DNA from: Microbacterium galbinum
GTDB lineage: Bacteria; Actinomycetota; Actinomycetes; Actinomycetales; Microbacteriaceae
NCBI RefSeq assembly: GCF_023101185.1
Contig: NZ_CP078077.1
Coordinates: forward strand, 1,145,630-1,209,629
Direction: 5' to 3'
Length of the DNA: 64,000 bases
Under the pieces are notes generated by a model that saw only the letters and a program-made list of their open reading frames with translations, did no database searches and was not told the origin of the DNA. The translations under genes and the position numbers were made by a program. Below are positions 17,354 to 25,546 of the stretch, piece by piece (the stretch's first letter is position 1; each line of letters opens with the position of its first letter).

Positions 17354-17413
17354 GTGAGGAGTCACGACATGCCGCATGCGGATGCCGGCTCGCGGCGTGT
17401 CGTGACCCCTCAC
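17354..17413. repeat. 22-bp inverted repeat hairpin over the start of the ligase-like gene
   Basis: Left arm 17354-17375 (GTGAGGAGTCACGACATGCC...) pairs with right arm 17392-17413 (...GTGTCGTGACCCCTCAC) with two mismatches that would still pair as G.U in RNA; the loop is 16 nt. It follows the rok stop by 23 bp, so it may terminate that gene, but the best start codon and ribosome site of the next gene are inside the left arm. Confidence 0.75.
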
Positions 17414-17953
17414 GCGGTGGGGACCCAGCCCCGCCGATCGCCGTCGACGATCGAGCTGCTCCTCGACGCCGCCGCCGAAGACGCGGTGCGAGCCGAGTGG
17501 GAGGCTCTCGCCGCGCTCGGTCTGTCGAGCCTCGCCGGACACACCTCGGCGAGCAATCGACCGCACATCACTCTGGCCGCCCGAACGGAGCTGCCCCTGC
17601 TCGACGCGGGCGTCTTCGCGGACCTCCTTGCGCTCCCGATCACGCTCGGCGCCCCGGTGCTCTTCGGCACCGGCGAGCGCCGCGTGCTCGTCCGCAGCAT
17701 CCTGCCCACCGCAGAACTGCAGCGTTCTCACGCGACGATCCACACTGCGATCGGCCCGGGAGAGGATGCCCCGCACACCGCCCCGGGCGAGTGGACCCCG
17801 CACGTCACCCTCGCCCGCCGACTGCGCCTCGCCGATCTCGAGACCGCGCTCGGCTGCATCGGGGGCGATGTTCACAGCCGCGCTACGAGCGTGCGGCGCT
17901 GGGACCCCGCCACCGGAACGACCACCACGCTCGCGACGCTGCCGCAGGGCTAG
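17369..17953 (+). CDS. 2'-5' RNA ligase/LigT-like 2H phosphoesterase family protein
   Basis: 194 aa from the ATG chosen (178 aa from a GTG at 17417). Two HxTx motifs of the 2H phosphoesterase superfamily are present: RPHITLA near residue 70 and TPHVTLA near 150, with spacing as in LigT/CPDase-like proteins. Such enzymes act on 2',3'-cyclic or 2'-5' phosphodiester ends of RNA or small nucleotides; the substrate is unknown. The ATG has AGGAG 7 bases upstream, but both are in a 22-bp hairpin arm, and the family-like sequence only begins at PRRSPSTIEL beyond the hairpin. The true start is therefore uncertain. Confidence 0.72.
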   Translation: MPHADAGSRRVVTPHAVGTQPRRSPSTIELLLDAAAEDAVRAEWEALAALGLSSLAGHTSASNRPHITLAARTELPLLDAGVFADLLALPITLGAPVLFGTGERRVLVRSILPTAELQRSHATIHTAIGPGEDAPHTAPGEWTPHVTLARRLRLADLETALGCIGGDVHSRATSVRRWDPATGTTTTLATLPQG

Positions 17954-18295
17954 GGACGATCGGCTCGGCTACGCCCCGGCCTCCCCGACGGTTGGAGCGG
18001 GCCGCAACCCGATCTCATCACCGCAGAGCCCGTCGCGGGATGGGTCGACGGCGAGGATTCCTTCGGGATCGTGACGTTCGGCAGCTCGAGCTGCCCCCTC
18101 GTCGCGGCCTCGGTGTCGGCTGACGACCCCGGCACGGTCACGGTCGATTTCCGGTACTCGTCGAACAACCCGTGCACGGCCGACATGGCGATGACCACGC
18201 ACGTCTTCACGCTTCCCGAGAACGTCACTCAGCGCCCTGTGGCCGTCGCCTTCATCCTCGAGGGCACAACCGTGCGCATGGAGCTACCGGGCTGA
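17954..18295 (+). pseudogene. C-terminal remnant of an unidentified protein
   Basis: The frame stays open immediately after the ligase TAG, in the same frame, for 113 codons to TGA. The translation (for example DGWSGPQPDLITAEPVAGWVD then DDPGTVTVDFRYSSNNPCTADM) looks like a folded beta-rich domain with two cysteines, but has no signal peptide or plausible start; the first ATG at 18071 cuts through a strand. It looks like a gene whose 5' half was deleted, joined to the end of the upstream gene. No family recognised. A short protein from 18071 (74 aa) is the alternative. Confidence 0.5.
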
Positions 18296-18456
18296 GCCGG
18301 GGCCGCTCGGCCGGGTGACGGCATCGCCCTCACACGGGCGCCCGGCGGTTGTGAGCGCTTCGCGCCACAGTCGTAACCTGCCGCCCGATCGCCGGAAACG
18401 ACGCTCTTGCACCATGAAGGAACCTGAGTTTCCGTGTTCCCTCTCGTGGAGGTCCC

Positions 18457-19368
18457 GTGTCCTATATCAAGCCAGCCGAGCTCGCCGTTCGCATGGTCGA
18501 CGCCGGCGCATACAAACTGCAGTTGTCCACTCGCGATACGCTCATCCGCTCCTTCATGGGCGCGGCGCTCCTCACGATCGCCGCCGCATTCGCGGTGACC
18601 GTGTCGACGCAGACGGGGCAACCGCTCCTCGGCGCGCTGCTGTTCCCCGTCGGGTTCGTGATGCTCTATCTGCTCGGCTACGACCTGCTCACCGGCGTGT
18701 TCACTCTGGGCCCGCTCGCGCTGCTCGATCGTCGCCCCGGGGCGACGTTCGGCGCGCTCATGCGCAACTGGGGCCTCGTCTTCCTGGGCAACTTCGGCGG
18801 CGCCTTCCTCGTGGCGATCCTCATGGCGGTCTACTTCACGTACGGATTCTCCACCGCCCCGAGCGCCGTCGGTGAGGCCATCAGCGAGATCGGGCACGGG
18901 CGCACGGTCGGGTACGCGGACCACGGAGCGGCGGGCATGCTCACGCTCTTCATCCGGGGCGTGCTGTGCAACTGGATGGTCTCCACCGGAGTGGTGCTCG
19001 CGATGATCTCCGACAGCACGATCGGCAAGATCGTCGCGATGTGGCTGCCGATCATGCTGTTCTTCTACATGGGGTTCGAGCACTCCATCGTCAACATGTT
19101 CCTGTTCCCGTCCGGCCTGCTCATGGGAGCCGACTTCACGGTGTGGGACTACCTCGTCTGGAACGAGCTGCCGACGGTCATCGGGAACCTCGTGGGCGGT
19201 CTCCTGTTCGTCGGCCTCCCGATCTACCTCACGCACGGTCGGCAGAAGGCGCGCTCCACCGGCGACCGGAGCCGCCGTGACCGCTCGCGCACGACCGCCG
19301 TCGCGATCAGCGCCGACGCACCGGTCTCGCCGGTCGTCGAACCGGAACGCGAACCGTCTCGCGTGTGA
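18457..19368 (+). CDS. nirC: Formate/nitrite transporter family channel (NirC-like)
   Basis: 303 aa with six hydrophobic segments. FNT hallmarks: GFVMLYLLGYDLLTGVFTLGPLALL in the second helix/omega loop, NWGLVFLGNFGGAFLVA, and GVLCNWMVSTGVVLAM (the normal place of NWLVCLA). The GTG start has GTGGAGGTCCC upstream. A charged cytoplasmic tail of about 45 residues is poorly conserved. The gene is convergent with the nitrite reductase/siroheme operon, separated only by a strong terminator, so nitrite is the likely substrate. Confidence 0.87.
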   Translation: MSYIKPAELAVRMVDAGAYKLQLSTRDTLIRSFMGAALLTIAAAFAVTVSTQTGQPLLGALLFPVGFVMLYLLGYDLLTGVFTLGPLALLDRRPGATFGALMRNWGLVFLGNFGGAFLVAILMAVYFTYGFSTAPSAVGEAISEIGHGRTVGYADHGAAGMLTLFIRGVLCNWMVSTGVVLAMISDSTIGKIVAMWLPIMLFFYMGFEHSIVNMFLFPSGLLMGADFTVWDYLVWNELPTVIGNLVGGLLFVGLPIYLTHGRQKARSTGDRSRRDRSRTTAVAISADAPVSPVVEPEREPSRV

Positions 19369-19375
19369 CTCGCAA

Positions 19376-19417
19376 ACGGTGGAGGGGCGGATGCTTCGGC
19401 ATCCGTCCCTCCACCGT
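19376..19417. terminator. Bidirectional terminator between nirC and cbiX
   Basis: A 19-bp stem (ACGGTGGAGGGGCGGATGC with its complement, one G.T pair) closes a TTCG tetraloop. It lies exactly between two convergent stop codons. No long T-run follows on either side, as is usual in high-GC actinobacteria. Confidence 0.85.
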
Positions 19418-19438
19418 GCGGCACGGGATCGCGGTCGA

Positions 19439-20119
19439 TCAGGCGCTGCCGCGGAAACGATCGACGATGACGTCGGCCACCCGCGCATCCGCACCGAGCG
19501 GAGCGGAGGTGAGGTCGGCTCCGGCTCGCTCGACCAGTCCGGCGAAGAAGCCGGGAGCGAGAACGTGGCTCGCCGCGATCACCCGACGAGCACCGGAACG
19601 GCGGGCGTCGGCCACGGCAGCGGAGATCCGTGGGTCGATAGCCGAGGCGTACCCCACCGTCAGCGGCACCGGCATCAGGCGGGCGAGCGCCTCGGCGGTG
19701 CGGGCGACGTCGACCGCCGAGGCCGGATTGCGGGATCCCGCAGCGGCGAGAACGACATGATCGCCCTCCTGCCAGCCCCCGTCGACCACCTCGAGAAGGC
19801 GGGAGAGCAGGAGGTCGGCGATGAGCGGGTGCGTGCCGAGCGGCTCGGTCTGACGCACGTTCGCATGCGGGGAGACGGCGTCGGTGATGTCGACCGCCGT
19901 GTGGAATCCGGCGGACAGCAGAAGGGGCACGACGACGACCTCGTCGTCGTGCCGCTCGCGCTCGACCACGTCGTGCACGGTCGGCTCCTGCACGTCGACG
20001 AACGCCTCGACGACTCGGGTCTCGGGGAGCCTCGCCCGCACGAGATCGACGATCTCCGCGACCGTCGACCGGCCGACCGGGGAGTCGGTGCCGTGGGAGC
20101 ACGCGATCAGGGTGGTCAT
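19439..20119 (-). CDS. cbiX: Sirohydrochlorin ferrochelatase, CbiX/SirB family
   Basis: 226 aa. It starts with MTTLIACSHGTDSP, in which the His of ACSHG is the conserved metal-insertion residue of class II chelatases; VVVVPLLLSAGFHTAVDI and VIAASHVLAPGFFAG repeat the pattern in the second half, as expected for a duplicated long-form CbiX/SirB. The ATG overlaps the stop of the hemD-like gene. As the last gene of the nirB-nirD-cysG-hemD operon it should insert Fe into sirohydrochlorin to make the siroheme needed by NirB. Confidence 0.87.
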   Translation of the reverse strand: MTTLIACSHGTDSPVGRSTVAEIVDLVRARLPETRVVEAFVDVQEPTVHDVVERERHDDEVVVVPLLLSAGFHTAVDITDAVSPHANVRQTEPLGTHPLIADLLLSRLLEVVDGGWQEGDHVVLAAAGSRNPASAVDVARTAEALARLMPVPLTVGYASAIDPRISAAVADARRSGARRVIAASHVLAPGFFAGLVERAGADLTSAPLGADARVADVIVDRFRGSA

Positions 20120-21246
20120 GATTCCTCCTCCACGGCCAGGCGATACCCCCGCTTGACGACCGTCTGGATGCACGCCGCCCCTCCCAGCGCCTCGCGCAGA
20201 CGGGCGACGGCCATCTCGACGGCATGCGCACTCTCGCCGCTGCGCGGCAGCGCGCGGGCGATCTGCTCACGGGAGCGCACGTCGCCCGCGGCATCGAACA
20301 GCTCCGACAGGACGCCGGTACCCGAGCGAGACAGCGGCACGAACGTGCCGTCGAGCACCACGCCGCCGCTGCGCATCTCCATCGTTCCCGCCGCCGTGCG
20401 CAGACGAGGCGCGGCCCCGGAGGAGAAGTGGTCGACCACGCACCGCACGAGCGAACCCAGGCGACCACTCGCGGCGAGGGTCGTGCGCAGGTCGGCGTCG
20501 ACCAGCGGCGCGGCCGTGATGGGTCCGACAGCGGCGAGAAGCAGCCGCGCGCTCGCGGCTCGACGGCGGATCGCACCGAGGATCTCGGCCCGTTCGGCCG
20601 CCCGGATCCACTCCGCCGCACCGGGGGACGACGTGAAGAGCACCGCATCGACCTCGCCGTGTGCGGCCTGGATCACCGTTCGGCGCAGCAGCTCCGGATC
20701 CGGAGGCGGCCCCCAGCGGTAGACGGTGATGCTCACGACATCCGCGCCCTGTTGGCGCAGCAGCTCGTCGAGTCCATCCGAGCCGGCCCCGTGGTGCTGG
20801 ACCGCGATGCGGAGACCCGCGACGCCCTCCGAGGTCAGATACTCCCCGACCTCCGCCGATGTCTCGGACTCCGCGACCCAGTCCGCGGTGAACCCGGCCT
20901 GCTGGATCGCGCCGTGCGCCTTGGGCCCGCGGGCGACGAACTGCGCATTCGCGAGCGCAACCGTGAGGTCCTCGGCCAGACCGTTCTCGTGCGCCGCATC
21001 GATCCATCCGCGCAGGCCGACTCCGGTCGTGACGACGACGATGTCGGGTGGTCGGCTGATGAGCTCCGTCGTTCGTGCGAGCAGATCGGCATCGTCTTCA
21101 TTGGGAAGGATGCTGAGCGCCGGGGCGCGAAACGTCCGTGCTCCGCGTCGCTCGAGCGCCGATGCGAGCTCGCCGGCGCGACGATCCGCCGCGATGGCGA
21201 TCGTGCACCCCTCGAGGGCGGGGGCGAGTCTCGGTCCGTCCGTCAC
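20116..21246 (-). CDS. hemD: Uroporphyrinogen-III synthase fused to a winged-helix DNA-binding domain
   Basis: 376 aa from the GTG that overlaps the cysG stop (GTGA). Residues 1-265 match the HemD fold (GCTIAIAADRRAGELASALERRGA; VVTTGVGLRGWIDAA; VLFTSSPGAAEWI). The last 100 residues are an OmpR-type winged helix (VLDGTFVPLSRSGTGVLSELFDAAGDVRSREQI and VEMAVARLREALGG...TVVKRGYRL). The same fusion, next to a CbiX-like gene and nirBD, occurs in Mycobacterium tuberculosis (Rv0260c region), where it is listed as a regulator. It may be a regulator sensing tetrapyrroles rather than, or as well as, an enzyme. Confidence 0.83.
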   Translation of the reverse strand: MTDGPRLAPALEGCTIAIAADRRAGELASALERRGARTFRAPALSILPNEDDADLLARTTELISRPPDIVVVTTGVGLRGWIDAAHENGLAEDLTVALANAQFVARGPKAHGAIQQAGFTADWVAESETSAEVGEYLTSEGVAGLRIAVQHHGAGSDGLDELLRQQGADVVSITVYRWGPPPDPELLRRTVIQAAHGEVDAVLFTSSPGAAEWIRAAERAEILGAIRRRAASARLLLAAVGPITAAPLVDADLRTTLAASGRLGSLVRCVVDHFSSGAAPRLRTAAGTMEMRSGGVVLDGTFVPLSRSGTGVLSELFDAAGDVRSREQIARALPRSGESAHAVEMAVARLREALGGAACIQTVVKRGYRLAVEEES

Positions 21247-22478
21247 GCGTTCGCTGTCTCCTTCGGGATCGGCAGAGGAAGAAGCAGACCCTCGTCCGCG
21301 ACATCGCCGATCACGATCACCGCCGGGTTCTGCAGACCCACCGCCTCCGCGTCGCGCACCGCGTGTCGCAGAGTCGTGCGGGTCGTCCGCTGCTGGGGCG
21401 TATGCCCGCTCTCGACGAACGCTACCGGACGATCTTCCGGAGCGCCCTGCGCCAGCGCCTTCGCCACCAGACGCGGCAGTGCCGCGACGCCCATGAGCAC
21501 GATCGTGGTGACGGCATCGTCGGCCATCGCGCGCAGCGTGCTCTGCGCGATCTCGCCCTGGCCGTTGACGACATGGAACGCGCCGGAAGTGCCGCGATGC
21601 GTGACGGGGATGCCGGCCGCCTGGGGCACCGCCACCGCGCTCGAGATCCCGGGAGTGACAGCGACGGCGACCCCCGCGGTCAGGCACGCCTGCATCTCCT
21701 CGCCACCGCGACCGAACACGAAGGGGTCTCCGCCCTTGAGGCGTACGACGCGTAGACCCGCCAGCGCGCGATCGACGATCAGCCGGTTGATCTCCGCCTG
21801 CGGAACCGGGTGCCGTCCCGGAGCCTTCCCCACGTCGATGACCTCGACGTCGGCGGCGAGACCCTGCACGATCTCGGGCCCGGGGCCCAGACGGTCCATG
21901 ACGAGCACATCGGCCTCGGCGATGAGACGTCGCGCCCGCACGGTCATCAGGTCGAGGGGCCCCGGCCCGCCGCCGACGAGGTCCACCCGGCCCGAGCGCG
22001 GCGCCCGATGCCGACGGAGCGGGAGCCGCCCCTCCCCGACCAGATCGACGATGGCGTCACGCACCGCGACAGACCTCCGCGGATCCGCGCCCGCGGTGCT
22101 CGTCACGCCGACGATCACGTCACCGATCTCGGCCTGCGCCGACAGCCGCGCCGAACCGTGCCCGCCGTCCGTGGCGTTGATGCAGAGCACGCGCGCATCC
22201 TCGCAGCGATCGGCCACTTCGCGGTCGACGCGGGTATCGCCGGTGGCCGTGTGCACGAGCCACGCCCCGTCGAGGTCGGCGGGGAGGAACGGGCGCTCGA
22301 TCCACTGCGCCTCTCCACGATCGACCACGGCCGCGATGTCGGCGTGCACCTCGGGAGCGACGATCCGCACTCGTGCGCCCTCGACGAGGAATCGGCGCAG
22401 CCGCCGTGCGGCCACCGCTCCTCCGCCGACCATCAGCACATCGCGTCCCGCCAGCGAGACACCGAGCATCATCGTCAT
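21243..22478 (-). CDS. cysG: Siroheme synthase: precorrin-2 dehydrogenase fused to uroporphyrinogen-III methyltransferase
   Basis: 411 aa. The N-terminal part (about 1-150) is a Rossmann-type dehydrogenase/chelatase (VLMVGGGAVAARRLRRFL; HTATGDTRVDREVADRC). The C-terminal part is the SAM-dependent methyltransferase with VDLVGGGPGPLDLMTVRARR, VVRLKGGDPFVFGRGGEE and VTPGISSAVAVPQAAGIPVTHR. It methylates uroporphyrinogen III to precorrin-2 and oxidises it to sirohydrochlorin. The start at 22478 overlaps the nirD stop (ATGA) and has GGAGGAAAG upstream; two more ATGs follow within nine bases. Confidence 0.9.
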   Translation of the reverse strand: MTMMLGVSLAGRDVLMVGGGAVAARRLRRFLVEGARVRIVAPEVHADIAAVVDRGEAQWIERPFLPADLDGAWLVHTATGDTRVDREVADRCEDARVLCINATDGGHGSARLSAQAEIGDVIVGVTSTAGADPRRSVAVRDAIVDLVGEGRLPLRRHRAPRSGRVDLVGGGPGPLDLMTVRARRLIAEADVLVMDRLGPGPEIVQGLAADVEVIDVGKAPGRHPVPQAEINRLIVDRALAGLRVVRLKGGDPFVFGRGGEEMQACLTAGVAVAVTPGISSAVAVPQAAGIPVTHRGTSGAFHVVNGQGEIAQSTLRAMADDAVTTIVLMGVAALPRLVAKALAQGAPEDRPVAFVESGHTPQQRTTRTTLRHAVRDAEAVGLQNPAVIVIGDVADEGLLLPLPIPKETANA

Positions 22479-22843
22479 CTTTCCTCCTCCGAGAACAGCT
22501 CGACCTGACCGTCGACGACCACAACCGCCCAGACCCTCAGCGCCGCGGGCTCGCGCCCCTGCGCGTCGAGGCACTCGCCGGTTCGCAGATCGAAGACCTG
22601 CTTGTGCATGGGAGAGGCGACTGTCGGCGCGTCTCCGCGAGTGCCGACGATCCCCCGGGAGATGACGTTGGCCCCGCTGAAGGGGTCGAGGTTCGACACC
22701 GCATGCACCGATCCATCGGCGAGCAGGAACAGCGCGACCTGTGTTCCGTCGTGGAGCGCGGCACGACCGCGCTCCACCTCCAGATCGCTCACGGCGCAGA
22801 TCCGGATGCCGCGCGCGACGGGACTCGTCGCTTCGAGAGTCAT
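22475..22843 (-). CDS. nirD: Nitrite reductase small subunit (Rieske-like)
   Basis: 122 aa, the normal size of NirD. The Rieske-like fold is visible in ALFLLADGSVHAVSNLDPFSGANVISRGIVG and SPMHKQVFDLRTGECLD, but the iron-sulfur Cys/His ligands are lacking, as in other NirD proteins. The ATG overlaps the nirB stop, so the two subunits are made together. It is the small partner of cytoplasmic NADH-dependent nitrite reductase. Confidence 0.92.
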   Translation of the reverse strand: MTLEATSPVARGIRICAVSDLEVERGRAALHDGTQVALFLLADGSVHAVSNLDPFSGANVISRGIVGTRGDAPTVASPMHKQVFDLRTGECLDAQGREPAALRVWAVVVVDGQVELFSEEER

Positions 22844-25416
22844 CGACGCACCTCCAGCGTCGTCCCGGCGATGAGCACCGATCCCGACTGCTTCTCCGCC
22901 TCCGTCGCCGGCCGCACCTGACCGCGCTCGGGCACGTACGCGAGAGAAGGGTCGGGGGTGTCGGTCGCGTTCACGAAGGACTCGAAGCGTCGCAGCTTCG
23001 CCGGGTCCTTCAAAGTCGCAGCCCACTCGTCCTCGTAGCGGTCGACGTGCAACGCCATGGCGGCGTCGAGATCATCGCAGATCCCGAGGCTGTCGTCGAA
23101 GATCACCTCGCGGAGACCATCGAGCCCGCCGTCGAGCTCGGCGCACCAGCCGGCGGTCCGTTGCAGGCGATCGGCCGTGCGGATGTAGTACATGAAGAAG
23201 CGATCGATCGCGCGGATGAGCCCCTCATCGTCGAGGTCGGCGGCGAGCAGCTCGGCATGCCGCGGAGAGAAGCCCCCGTTGCCTCCGACGTACATGTTCC
23301 ACCCGGTCTCCGTGGCGATCACGCCGACGTCCTTCGACCGGGCCTCCGCGCATTCGCGCGCGCAACCCGAGACACCGACCTTCAGCTTGTGCGGTGCGCG
23401 GAGTCCGCGGTAGCGCAGCTCGAGGCGCACGGCCATCCCCACGGCATCCAGAACGCCGTACCGGCACCAGGTTGACCCGACGCACGACTTCACGGTGCGC
23501 AAAGCCTTGCCGTAGGCCTGGCCCGACTCGAACCCGGCATCCACCAGCCGCTGCCAGATCTGCGGAAGCTGCTCGAGGCGGGCGCCGAACATGTCGATGC
23601 GCTGGCCGCCGGTGATCTTCGTGTAGAGCCCGTAGGTGTCGGCGATGGTGCCGATGGCGATGAGTCCGGCGGGAGTGACTTCGCCGCCCGGCATCCGCGG
23701 CACCACCGAGTAGGTGCCGTCCTTCTGCATGTTCGCCATGACGTGGTCGTTGGTGTCCTGCAGCGTCGCGTTCTCACCGTCGAGCACGTGCTCGCCGACG
23801 AGGACGGCGAGGATGCTGGCGAGGGCGGGCTTGCACACATCGCACCCTCGGCCCGATCCGAACCGCGCGATGATCGCGCTGAACGTCGAGAGTCCCGAGA
23901 CGCGCACGGCGTCGAACAGTTGCCGCCGTGACATCGCGAAGTGCTCGCACAGGCCCTCGGATGCCGTCTGCCCCAGCTTCACGAGCTCCTGGCCGACGAT
24001 CTTCTTGACCATGAAGATGCACGATCCGCAGGTCGCGCCCGCTTTGGTGCACGCCTTCACCGCCGCGGCATCCGTGCATCCGTCTTCGTGCACGGCGTCG
24101 CGGATGCGGCCGGCCGTGACGTTCGAGCAGGAGCAGACGACTGCCTCGGCCGGAAGCTCGGTGGTCGGCTCCGAGCCGCCCGCCGGTGCCAGGTAGGCTG
24201 CGGGGTCACCTCCGAGCGCTGCTCCGACGAGCGGACGCAGGGCGCCGTAGGCCGACGCGTCGCCGACCAGGATGCCGCCGAGCAGAGTCTTCGCGTCGTC
24301 GGAGAGCACGAGCTTCTTGTAGACACCGTTCACGGGGTCGGTGAAGACCACATCCAGCGCGTGGGGCGTGGTCGCCATTGCATCGCCGAAACTCGCCACA
24401 TCGACGCCGGAGAGCTTGAGCTTGGTCGAATCGTCGTACCCGGGGAAGGTCGCGTCGCCGCCGAGGAGCAGAGTCGCCGCGACTTCGGCCATGGCGTAAC
24501 CCGGAGCGACGAGGCCGACCGACCGACCGTCGTAGTTCGCGACCTCGCCGATGGCGAGGATATGGGGGTCGGCCGTACGGCACCGCTCATCGATGAGAAC
24601 GCCACCGGTCGGGTGCACGGCGAGCTGCGCTTCACGTGCCAGCGCATCGTGCGCCCTCACGCCGACGGTGAAGATCACGATGTCGGTCTCGTGCATGGCG
24701 CCGTCGTCGAACTGCAGCGCGGCCACCCGGCCGGACGCGTCCGCATCGACGCGCGTGGTGCGGGTACCCGTGCGCACGTCGATGCCCTTGGACTCGATGA
24801 GTCGGCGCAGGATCGTGCCGCCGGGCAGATCCAGTTGCGCCGACATCAGACGGTCGGAGGACTGCACCACCAGGCAACCGACGTTCATGGTCTGCAGCGC
24901 TCCTGCCGCCTCGAGCCCGAGCAGCCCGCCGCCGATCACCGTTCCGCGCAGCGGACGACCGAGCGCGGCCTGTCTCTTCGCGACGTACTCCTCGATCGCG
25001 ACGACGTCGTCGAGGGTGCGGTAGACGAAGCATCCCGGGAGGTCAGCACCGTCGACGGCAGGGCGCAGGGCCGTGGAGCCGGTCGCGAGCACGAGGGTGT
25101 CGTAGCGGTGGGCATCGCCGGACCGCGCGTGCACGACGCGCGCCGATCGATCGATCCGCAGAACGCGGTCTCCCTGCGAGAAGTTCACCCGCGAATCCGA
25201 GAAGACACTCTCCTCGAGTGCGAGATCGGAAGGCGTCGCCCCCGCGAAGAACGAGGTCAGCTTGACGCGGTCGTACGGCAGGTGCCCCTCATCGCCGATG
25301 ACGGTCACTCGGGGAGACGCACCGGGCGACCGGAGCAGACTCTCGACGAACCGGTGGGCGACCATGCCGGCCCCCACGACGACGATCTCGTCCGACGTCG
25401 ACTCTCTCGCGCTCAC
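22840..25416 (-). CDS. nirB: NADH-dependent assimilatory nitrite reductase large subunit
   Basis: 858 aa, full length for NirB, reducing nitrite to ammonium in the cytoplasm. Domains in order: FAD/NADH pyridine-nucleotide oxidoreductase (IVVVGAGMVAHRFVESLL; VIGGGLLGLEAAGAL) to about residue 400; a BFD-like [2Fe-2S] domain with CSCSNVTAGRI and ATCGSC; a second CDVC segment; ferredoxin-like half domain; and the siroheme/[4Fe-4S] motifs CVGSTWC and GCARECAEA near residues 640-685. Start GTG with AGGAGG four bases upstream. First gene of nirB-nirD-cysG-hemD-cbiX, preceded by a GlnR-like box. Confidence 0.94.
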   Translation of the reverse strand: MSARESTSDEIVVVGAGMVAHRFVESLLRSPGASPRVTVIGDEGHLPYDRVKLTSFFAGATPSDLALEESVFSDSRVNFSQGDRVLRIDRSARVVHARSGDAHRYDTLVLATGSTALRPAVDGADLPGCFVYRTLDDVVAIEEYVAKRQAALGRPLRGTVIGGGLLGLEAAGALQTMNVGCLVVQSSDRLMSAQLDLPGGTILRRLIESKGIDVRTGTRTTRVDADASGRVAALQFDDGAMHETDIVIFTVGVRAHDALAREAQLAVHPTGGVLIDERCRTADPHILAIGEVANYDGRSVGLVAPGYAMAEVAATLLLGGDATFPGYDDSTKLKLSGVDVASFGDAMATTPHALDVVFTDPVNGVYKKLVLSDDAKTLLGGILVGDASAYGALRPLVGAALGGDPAAYLAPAGGSEPTTELPAEAVVCSCSNVTAGRIRDAVHEDGCTDAAAVKACTKAGATCGSCIFMVKKIVGQELVKLGQTASEGLCEHFAMSRRQLFDAVRVSGLSTFSAIIARFGSGRGCDVCKPALASILAVLVGEHVLDGENATLQDTNDHVMANMQKDGTYSVVPRMPGGEVTPAGLIAIGTIADTYGLYTKITGGQRIDMFGARLEQLPQIWQRLVDAGFESGQAYGKALRTVKSCVGSTWCRYGVLDAVGMAVRLELRYRGLRAPHKLKVGVSGCARECAEARSKDVGVIATETGWNMYVGGNGGFSPRHAELLAADLDDEGLIRAIDRFFMYYIRTADRLQRTAGWCAELDGGLDGLREVIFDDSLGICDDLDAAMALHVDRYEDEWAATLKDPAKLRRFESFVNATDTPDPSLAYVPERGQVRPATEAEKQSGSVLIAGTTLEVRR

Positions 25417-25480
25417 AGTGCCTCCTCCGATGACACTCCTGACGCTAAGCGGGAGATGTTTCGCGAGGCGACGGGCGGCC

Positions 25481-25518
25481 GTTACGCGCAGAGAACGTTC
25501 TGCTCACAAGTCCGTAAC
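25481..25518 (-). promoter_or_regulatory. Candidate GlnR box upstream of nirB
   Basis: Read toward nirB, four 5-mers GTTAC, GTGAG, GTTCT and GTAAC are each separated by exactly 6 bp. This is the architecture of actinobacterial GlnR sites (alternating gTnAc and GaAAc half sites with 6-bp spacers); the outer two match well, the inner two poorly. It ends 65 bp before the nirB start. GlnR control of nirBD is established in Streptomyces and mycobacteria; here it is inferred. Confidence 0.5.
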
Positions 25519-25546
25519 GGGGATGTGAGGTGCCCGGGTGCTCGAC

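Noticed and set aside
18296..18456. GlnR box before nirC (GTTGT...GTAAC)
   Set aside because: Half sites do not keep the 5+6 spacing, unlike the site before nirB.
20224..22665. 813-codon plus-strand frame across hemD, cysG and nirD
   Set aside because: It spans three well-supported minus-strand genes and translates to Arg/Ser-rich sequence with no motif.
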